A DNA stretch of 10,094 nucleotides. Source: JBIOJM01 sp044450785. Lineage in GTDB: Bacteria > Planctomycetota > Planctomycetia > Isosphaerales > Isosphaeraceae. The notes beneath the pieces were generated by a model. It did no database searches, was not told the origin of the DNA, and was given only the letters and a program-made list of their open reading frames with translations. Location of the stretch: the NCBI GenBank assembly GCA_044450785.1, contig JBIOJM010000363.1:1-10094 (forward strand), in the 5' to 3' direction. This document shows positions 5,559-10,094 of this stretch, piece by piece (within the stretch, counting starts at the first letter, position 1; each line of letters begins with the position of its first letter). The translations under genes and the position numbers were made by a program.

Positions 5559-8018
5559 ATGGCACGAGCGGCGGCGACAGCATCTGGCACGGTCCATGGT
5601 CTCATCGATCCTGAGTCGAGCAGAGCCCGGACTGACGAGTATCTTTTGCAACGATTTGTCTCTCGATCGGACGAGTCAGCCGAGACCGCTTTTGCCACCC
5701 TCGTCGAGCGGTACGGCCCGATCGTTCACCGCGTATGCTTGAGTGTACTCGGCAATCCACACGAGACGCAGGACGCGGCTCAGGCCGTTTTCCTCGTCCT
5801 GGCCAGGAAGGCCCGATCCATTCGAAAGCCCGGTTCGCTGGGTCCCTGGTTACACGGAGTTGCCGTCCGCGTGGCGAGACGCGCGAAGTGTGCTGAGGCT
5901 CGGCGCCGCGTGGCGGAACGGAGGAAAGCCGAAATGATGCATGAACTCGACAGCGCGGAATCGGGGCCGGAACCTATTGACTATTCCGAGCTTCACGAGG
6001 AGATCGATCGGCTTCCCGAAAAATACCGGTTCCCGATCATTCTCTGTTACATGCAAGGACAGACCCAGACGCAGGCCGCGCGGACGCTTCGCTGGCCACT
6101 GGGAACAGTTCAGATTCGTTTGTATCGAGGACGGGAGCGATTGCGGTCAAGGCTGATACGCCGGGGTGCCGGCCTGATCGCTCTGACAAGCTCGGACCTG
6201 ACGACCTCGCTCTCGTTGACACGCGGTTCGCTCGAGCGAGAGTGGACCGAGACCACCGCGCGCGCCGCAGTGCGGTTTGCCGTCGGCAAAGGCACAGCCG
6301 GGTTGGTCGCGCCACCTGTGTCAGGACTGGCGGAAACGGTGCTCGCGGCCATGCTTGGCGACTCCTTGAAGCTCGGTGCACTGATCGCGATTTCGTTCCT
6401 TCTCGTCCTGGGTGGCATCCGTTTGACCGGCCTCTCGACGGACAAACCTCGCCTCGAAGTTTCACACCTCGAACCCAAGCCGGCGCCGGCTCCCGTCATC
6501 AAACCGGAGCCGAGAACGAGAGCGCCGAGTGTTAAGCCTCTGCTTCGGATCGTCGACAAGAAAGATCCGACCGCAGAGTCTGGCGTCGATATTGAGGAGA
6601 AGCCGCGGACCGTTGAGCGGGCCGAAGTAAGCTCTGAGAGTTCAACCATGTTGACGCCGCCCCCGATCGATCACTCCGACAGCGGGGGCGCGCCGCCGAC
6701 CTCGGCGCCATCACCCGGCCGATTCCTGAGTCTGGGCGTGGTAGCAAAGCCATCGGAGAAAACGTTGAGAACGGGACGCGAATTATTCGAAAGATTGTGG
6801 GTGAAAAATGACCAGAGAGCCCATGGGGGTGACGGGCTGGGGCCGGTTTTCAACGGACAATCCTGCGTCGCCTGCCACCATCTCGGGGGATCGGGCGGCG
6901 CCGGCACGGTCGACACGAATATCGAGATCGCGACGGTGTCCGGCACTCTCAGCGAAGGCACGGGTTACTCTTACTCGTTCAGCATGGACTTCAGCGCGGG
7001 ACGGTTTGAATACCGGCTGGGCGGCGATTCAAAAGCGCAGTTGGGCCGTCCACGGCAATCCGACGCGACGCTCCTGACTGGAATTCATCCAGGCTTTCGA
7101 GACGCCAACAGCATTGTGTTGCACCGTTACGGGACCGATTCTGCGTATCATGCATGGCGTGGGTCGGTGCCCGGCCGGCATGGGTCGGTCTTGATCCAGA
7201 TCTCGCAACGAAACCCACCTCCCTTGTTTGGAGCGGGACTGATCGACGCGATCTCCGACCTAGCGATCGAGGCGGCCGCGCGGCGAAAGTCGCCTGGGTC
7301 GGCACAGGTCAACGGACGAGTTAGCCGCCTGAAGGACGGGCGCGTCGGCCGGTTCGGGTGGAAGGCGCAAACGGCAACGCTAGGTGACTTCGTACGCTCC
7401 GCCGCGGCCGGTGAGATCGGGCTTGAGATCCCCGGTCGCCACCAGGCGGCTGACCCCCGCTTGCCCGGGCTCGCCGCGACGGGACTGGACATGGACGAAA
7501 GCGAATGCGATGCCCTGGTCGAGTACGTGCGAAGCCTGCCGGTTCCTGTCGCCAGCAAACCGGCCGATCAGAAGCACTCCGCACAGGTGAAGGCTGGCGA
7601 AGCAACCTTCAAGTCGATCGGCTGCACGGTTTGCCACATGCCGAAGTTGGGTGAAGTCAGTGGGATCTACAGCGACCTCCTCCTGCACGATATGGGTCCC
7701 CAGCTCGCCGACGCCGACGCCTATACCGTTTTCGTCGGCGATCCGTCACGGGCCGACGGTTTGCCGGTCGCGGGTCGCGTTCGCGCTGACAGAGGCGCCT
7801 CCTCGGTCCGTGAGTGGCGGACGCCGCCGCTCTGGGGCATTCGTGACTCGGGCCCTTACATGCATGACGGACGAGCCGCCAGCATTGCTCAGGCGATCGC
7901 GCTGCACGCTGGCCAAGGCGGGACGGCGGCGCGGCGCTACGCGGAACTTTCTCCCCGACGCAAGCAACAGATCGACGCGTTTCTTTTGTCGCTTGGCCCT
8001 CCTGCCGCGGATCGATGA
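5559..8018 (+). CDS. Membrane-tethered ECF sigma factor fused to a di-heme (DHOR/MauG-like) cytochrome domain
   Basis: An 819-residue fusion. Residues 1-200 are an ECF sigma factor: sigma2 (about 43-115, AFATLVERYGPIVHRV, DAAQAVFLVLARKA) and sigma4 (about 145-198, LPEKYRFPIILCYMQGQT, then a helix-turn-helix ending GTVQIRLYRGRERLR). Residues 205-270 resemble the tail that follows sigma4 in other planctomycete ECF factors (GLAETVLAAML). One membrane helix (272-289) and a Pro-rich linker (300-390) follow. Residues 400-819 match di-heme oxidoreductases: CVACH (436-440), GAGLIDAI (558-565), GRFGWKAQ (597-604), CTVCH (689-693), LLLHDMG (707-713) and RTPPLWGIRDSGPYMHDGRA (753-772). Length (about 420) is close to a whole DHOR protein. 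Heme c is joined in the periplasm, so the sigma part should be cytoplasmic and the cytochrome outside. AAAGGA lies 9 nt upstream, and an in-frame TGA 6 nt before the ATG rules out an earlier start. Redox sensing is inference. Confidence 0.93.
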   Translation: MARAAATASGTVHGLIDPESSRARTDEYLLQRFVSRSDESAETAFATLVERYGPIVHRVCLSVLGNPHETQDAAQAVFLVLARKARSIRKPGSLGPWLHGVAVRVARRAKCAEARRRVAERRKAEMMHELDSAESGPEPIDYSELHEEIDRLPEKYRFPIILCYMQGQTQTQAARTLRWPLGTVQIRLYRGRERLRSRLIRRGAGLIALTSSDLTTSLSLTRGSLEREWTETTARAAVRFAVGKGTAGLVAPPVSGLAETVLAAMLGDSLKLGALIAISFLLVLGGIRLTGLSTDKPRLEVSHLEPKPAPAPVIKPEPRTRAPSVKPLLRIVDKKDPTAESGVDIEEKPRTVERAEVSSESSTMLTPPPIDHSDSGGAPPTSAPSPGRFLSLGVVAKPSEKTLRTGRELFERLWVKNDQRAHGGDGLGPVFNGQSCVACHHLGGSGGAGTVDTNIEIATVSGTLSEGTGYSYSFSMDFSAGRFEYRLGGDSKAQLGRPRQSDATLLTGIHPGFRDANSIVLHRYGTDSAYHAWRGSVPGRHGSVLIQISQRNPPPLFGAGLIDAISDLAIEAAARRKSPGSAQVNGRVSRLKDGRVGRFGWKAQTATLGDFVRSAAAGEIGLEIPGRHQAADPRLPGLAATGLDMDESECDALVEYVRSLPVPVASKPADQKHSAQVKAGEATFKSIGCTVCHMPKLGEVSGIYSDLLLHDMGPQLADADAYTVFVGDPSRADGLPVAGRVRADRGASSVREWRTPPLWGIRDSGPYMHDGRAASIAQAIALHAGQGGTAARRYAELSPRRKQQIDAFLLSLGPPAADR

Positions 8019-8051
8019 TGAACACAGTATGAGCTCAGAGGATCCCTGATC

Positions 8052-8056
8052 GGAGG
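8052..8056 (+). promoter_or_regulatory. Ribosome binding site that decides the permease start
   Basis: GGAGG lies 8 nt before the ATG at 8065 but only 2 nt before an in-frame GTG at 8059. The ATG is therefore preferred. Confidence 0.6.
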
Positions 8057-8064
8057 GCGTGGCG

Positions 8065-9780
8065 ATGGCATTCCGCGGTTGGCTTGGGCCGGTCTTCGCG
8101 TACGAGTGGCTGACCGCCACGCGGCGTTGGCAGATGTATGCCGGGCGCGCGGCGTTCGTCGGCCTGCTCCTGGTCGGGCTCGTCTTCGTCTGGGCGAAGG
8201 GCTCTCAAAACGGGGCCGGCCTGACCACGTACCGGAAACCGGCGGAGATCGGCAGGATCTTTTTTCAGACGCTGGTTTCCATCGAAGTGGTGATGATCAT
8301 GCTGACCGCGCCAGCGGCCGCGGCCGGAGCGATCTGCCTGGACAAGGCGCGGGGAACCCTGCTGCACGTGCTGGTGACCGACCTTTCCGACTCCGAGATC
8401 GTGCTCGGCAAGCTCGCCGCCAGGCTCGCGCCGGTGCTCGGGTTGGTCGCATGCAGCCTGCCGGTCCTTGCGGTGGCGACCTTGCTCGGCGGAATCGATC
8501 CGGTGGCCCTGACCGGCTCGTTCCTGGTGATCGTGGGCGTCACGGTGCTCGACTGCGCTCTGGCCTTGACGATTTCGGTCTGGGGCAAGAAGACGCATGA
8601 AGTCCTGCTGGCGACGTATGGTGTCTTGGCCGTCTGGGTCGTGGTGATTCCCGCAGCGTTCCTCGTGACGCCGTTCACGAGGTTACCGGGCTGGCTCCTC
8701 AAGACCAATCCGATCGGGCTGACCATCGCCACTACCGACCCCTCGCGCCCGTCCGGTCCCGGCATGGGTGACCAGTTGCTTTTTCTCGTCGCGGCGCTCT
8801 TGATCTCCGCCGCGCTCCTGGCGCTGGCGGTGGCGCGGCTCCGGCCGGCAGTCATTCGCCAGTGGGGCCGTCCCGAGCAGTCGAACTCGGCGCGAGGCCG
8901 GCGCCGGTACGGTTACGGGCCGACGCTTGACGGCAACCCCGTCCTCTGGCGCGAGTGGCACCGCCGCCGGCCTTCGCGTTGGGCGCGGATCATCCGGGGT
9001 CTGTACATCGCCCTGGCAGCCGGCTTTAGCGCAGCCGCCGTTGTCATGGCATGGCAAGGCGGCCGCCAGCGTGATCCTGCCGGGGCGATCAGTGGGTTCG
9101 TGGCTTCGATCGGCCTGCTGCTCTTGAGCGTGTCGGCGGCCACGAGCCTGGCGGAGGAACGGGCGATGGGGAGCCTCGACGTCCTGCTCGCCACACCACT
9201 GCCGACCTCGACCATCGTCTGGGGGAAGTGGTGGGGGACGTACCGGACGGTGCCGTTGCTGGCCATCCTGCCGGGAATGGTCGCAGTCGTGATGGCTCAC
9301 TCGACCGGGCGCTGGCTCGGACCTCCCCTGGTCGTGGGAGTGATCCTGGCCTACGGTGCGGCGGTGACCAGCCTGGGGCTTGCCCTGGCCACCTGGGTGG
9401 GCCGGCTCAGCCTGGCACTGGCGCTCTGCGTCGGCGCCGTCGTGGGCGTGACCGTAGGTGCGGTCCCGGTGGCGATGATTTTCGTTGGCGGCCCGGGCAA
9501 CCTCGCGCCGTGCGCCGCGATGGCAAGTCCCTTCTTCGGAGTCGGCTACTTCAGTGCTATGATGGGAGAAACACGCTCTAACAACTACGAGCCGGCCGTT
9601 GCCTTTGCCATCCTCTGGTCCGTCTTCTACGCCACGGTAGCCGGCGGGCTGCTGGCTGCAACCCTGTTGACCTTCGACCGCTGCCTGGGCCGGCTTGCCG
9701 ACCGTCCGGCACTGCCCCGGCTCAGGCAAACGCCCAAGGTGCGGCGAAAACGGACCCGGGTCCCGGCCGAGGAGTTTTGA
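8065..9780 (+). CDS. ABC-2-type transporter permease, two fused halves
   Basis: An integral membrane subunit of an ABC exporter, 571 residues. I count about 12 hydrophobic stretches, six per half. The halves look like repeats of each other: GPVFAYEW (8-15) with NPVLWREW (291-298), and ICLDKARGTLLHVLVTDLS (90-108) with SLAEERAMGSLDVLLATPLP (361-380), each followed by a GK motif (115-116, 387-388). These LDVLLATPL-type segments are typical of ABC-2 permeases in which a cytoplasmic helix meets the ATPase. A basic loop (about 258-305) joins the halves and the tail is basic (558-567). No ATP-binding gene is in view, so the partner must be encoded elsewhere. It starts 46 bp after the sigma-cytochrome gene on the same strand and may share its transcript. 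The substrate is unknown. Confidence 0.85.
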   Translation: MAFRGWLGPVFAYEWLTATRRWQMYAGRAAFVGLLLVGLVFVWAKGSQNGAGLTTYRKPAEIGRIFFQTLVSIEVVMIMLTAPAAAAGAICLDKARGTLLHVLVTDLSDSEIVLGKLAARLAPVLGLVACSLPVLAVATLLGGIDPVALTGSFLVIVGVTVLDCALALTISVWGKKTHEVLLATYGVLAVWVVVIPAAFLVTPFTRLPGWLLKTNPIGLTIATTDPSRPSGPGMGDQLLFLVAALLISAALLALAVARLRPAVIRQWGRPEQSNSARGRRRYGYGPTLDGNPVLWREWHRRRPSRWARIIRGLYIALAAGFSAAAVVMAWQGGRQRDPAGAISGFVASIGLLLLSVSAATSLAEERAMGSLDVLLATPLPTSTIVWGKWWGTYRTVPLLAILPGMVAVVMAHSTGRWLGPPLVVGVILAYGAAVTSLGLALATWVGRLSLALALCVGAVVGVTVGAVPVAMIFVGGPGNLAPCAAMASPFFGVGYFSAMMGETRSNNYEPAVAFAILWSVFYATVAGGLLAATLLTFDRCLGRLADRPALPRLRQTPKVRRKRTRVPAEEF

Positions 9781-9785
9781 AGTAC

Positions 9786-9892
9786 GGTGCCAGCCACCAA
9801 ATTTGAGTGATAGACATCATTTGGAAAGGCGACGGCCACCAAATCCGTTCATCGCACACCGTGTATTTTACCCGATTTTAGTGGCTGTCACC
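9786..9892. repeat. Short interspersed-repeat-like element with three copies of a 19-bp motif
   Basis: Copies of a GGTGCCAGCCACCAAAT-like motif lie at 9786-9804 (plus), 9828-9846 (plus) and 9874-9892 (minus). The outer copies form an imperfect terminal inverted repeat, 15 of 19 matching. A further 6-bp inverted repeat (CCAAAT / ATTTGG, 9797-9802 and 9819-9824) lies inside. It holds no coding sequence I can support and sits between convergent genes, a usual place for REP-like or MITE-like elements. The exact family is not known to me. Confidence 0.6.
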
Positions 9893-9899
9893 TTTTCTT
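9828..9899 (+). terminator. Possible Rho-independent terminator formed by the repeat element
   Basis: The second and third motif copies (9828-9846 and 9874-9892) can pair imperfectly, 14 of 19, and on the plus strand TTTTCTT (9893-9899) follows at once. This is a plausible end for the permease transcript. The 27-nt loop is large for a terminator, so the call is weak. Confidence 0.35.
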
Positions 9900-9920
9900 G
9901 CCAACCCCAGGTCTGGGCGT

Positions 9921-10094
9921 TCAAGAGAACAGGTCGAGGATCGGGTCGCCGTGGTCGACCAGGCGCCGCGGTCGGTTCAGCACGTCGAGGAATCGCAGCC
10001 CGGGATCGATCCCGACCGCGTAGTAGACCGTCGCGATCAAATCGAAGGGGTGAACGGGGTTATTCTTCGGAAATGCGGCGTGCCGGTCGGAATC
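9921..10094 (-). CDS. DUF1501 family protein, last 57 residues, 5' part beyond the right edge
   Basis: The visible part reads through NPVHPFDLIATVYYAVGIDP (11-30), then LNRPRRLVDHGDPILDLFS and a TGA stop. This is the usual end of DUF1501 proteins, which have a sulfatase/phosphatase-like fold, often carry a Tat signal at the N-terminus, and in planctomycetes commonly pair with DUF1549/DUF1553 cytochrome-type proteins. Neither the Tat signal nor the active-site region is in view. The usual form here is PEDLAATIYHALGIDP followed by GRPLPLVDGGEPI, so PFDLIATVYYAVGIDP and NRPRRLVDHGDPI are clear matches. It converges on the permease gene, with the repeat element between them. The function of the family is not settled. 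Confidence 0.8.
   Translation of the reverse strand, partial: DSDRHAAFPKNNPVHPFDLIATVYYAVGIDPGLRFLDVLNRPRRLVDHGDPILDLFS

Noticed and set aside
5559..8018. Possibility that the sigma-cytochrome fusion is two genes or an assembly error
   Set aside because: The frame is continuous from the ATG to 8018. The join passes through the post-sigma4 tail and membrane helix usual for planctomycete ECF factors and then a linker, with no internal stop, and I noticed no strong internal ribosome binding site. An error cannot be excluded without reads, but nothing in the sequence points to one.
8059..8064. GTG start for the permease
   Set aside because: GGAGG is only 2 nt upstream of the GTG but 8 nt upstream of the ATG at 8065.
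8683..9729. Open frame of 348 codons on the minus strand, opposite the permease
   Set aside because: Composition is rich in Arg, Gln, His and Gly without any domain. The plus strand encodes regular hydrophobic helices and ABC-2 motifs.

Overview
The window is GC-rich and looks like a piece of a planctomycete chromosome, most likely from the Gemmataceae/Isosphaeraceae side of the phylum. The grounds are the family mix: a Ser/Thr kinase fused to WD40 repeats, an ECF sigma factor of the type that sits beside such kinases, a long ECF sigma factor with a membrane segment and an extra C-terminal domain, a di-heme cytochrome, and the end of a DUF1501 protein. This assignment is inference from gene content, with no marker gene in view.

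Left half (1-5228), all minus strand. In transcription order: an intact ECF sigma factor (5228-4653), a 1145-residue kinase with a double WD40 propeller (4561-1124), a shortened sigma-factor remnant of about 60 codons (1002-820), and a second kinase (730 to beyond the left edge). This is a tandem pair of sigma-kinase modules. The kinases align without gaps over the 243 residues visible in the partial copy, at roughly three quarters identity. A block of about 325 bp (541-865 and 4372-4698) covers the sigma 3' end, the spacer and the first 63 kinase codons. It is far more alike than the flanking sequence, which suggests gene conversion or a recombination join. The block ends exactly where the sigma remnant loses its middle.

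Middle (5229-5558): a 330-bp divergent intergenic region with one clear imperfect hairpin and no gene I can support.

Right half, plus strand. The 819-residue protein at 5559-8018 joins an ECF sigma factor (sigma2 and sigma4), one membrane helix, a Pro-rich linker and a complete-looking di-heme (DHOR/MauG-like) cytochrome domain with two CxxCH motifs. Heme c is attached outside the cytoplasm, so the layout implies a sigma factor tethered to the inner face of the membrane with a redox domain outside. It is followed after 46 bp by a 571-residue ABC-2-type permease made of two similar halves, with no ATPase gene in view.

Right end: a short interspersed-repeat-like element with three copies of a 19-bp motif (9786-9892) separates the permease from the convergent last 57 codons of a DUF1501 protein (minus strand).

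The window thus holds two different ways of tying an ECF sigma factor to a signal: probable phosphorylation by a partner kinase on the left, and covalent fusion to a cytochrome on the right. The two lie back to back across one intergenic region. The fusion is the strongest candidate for a little-described system.
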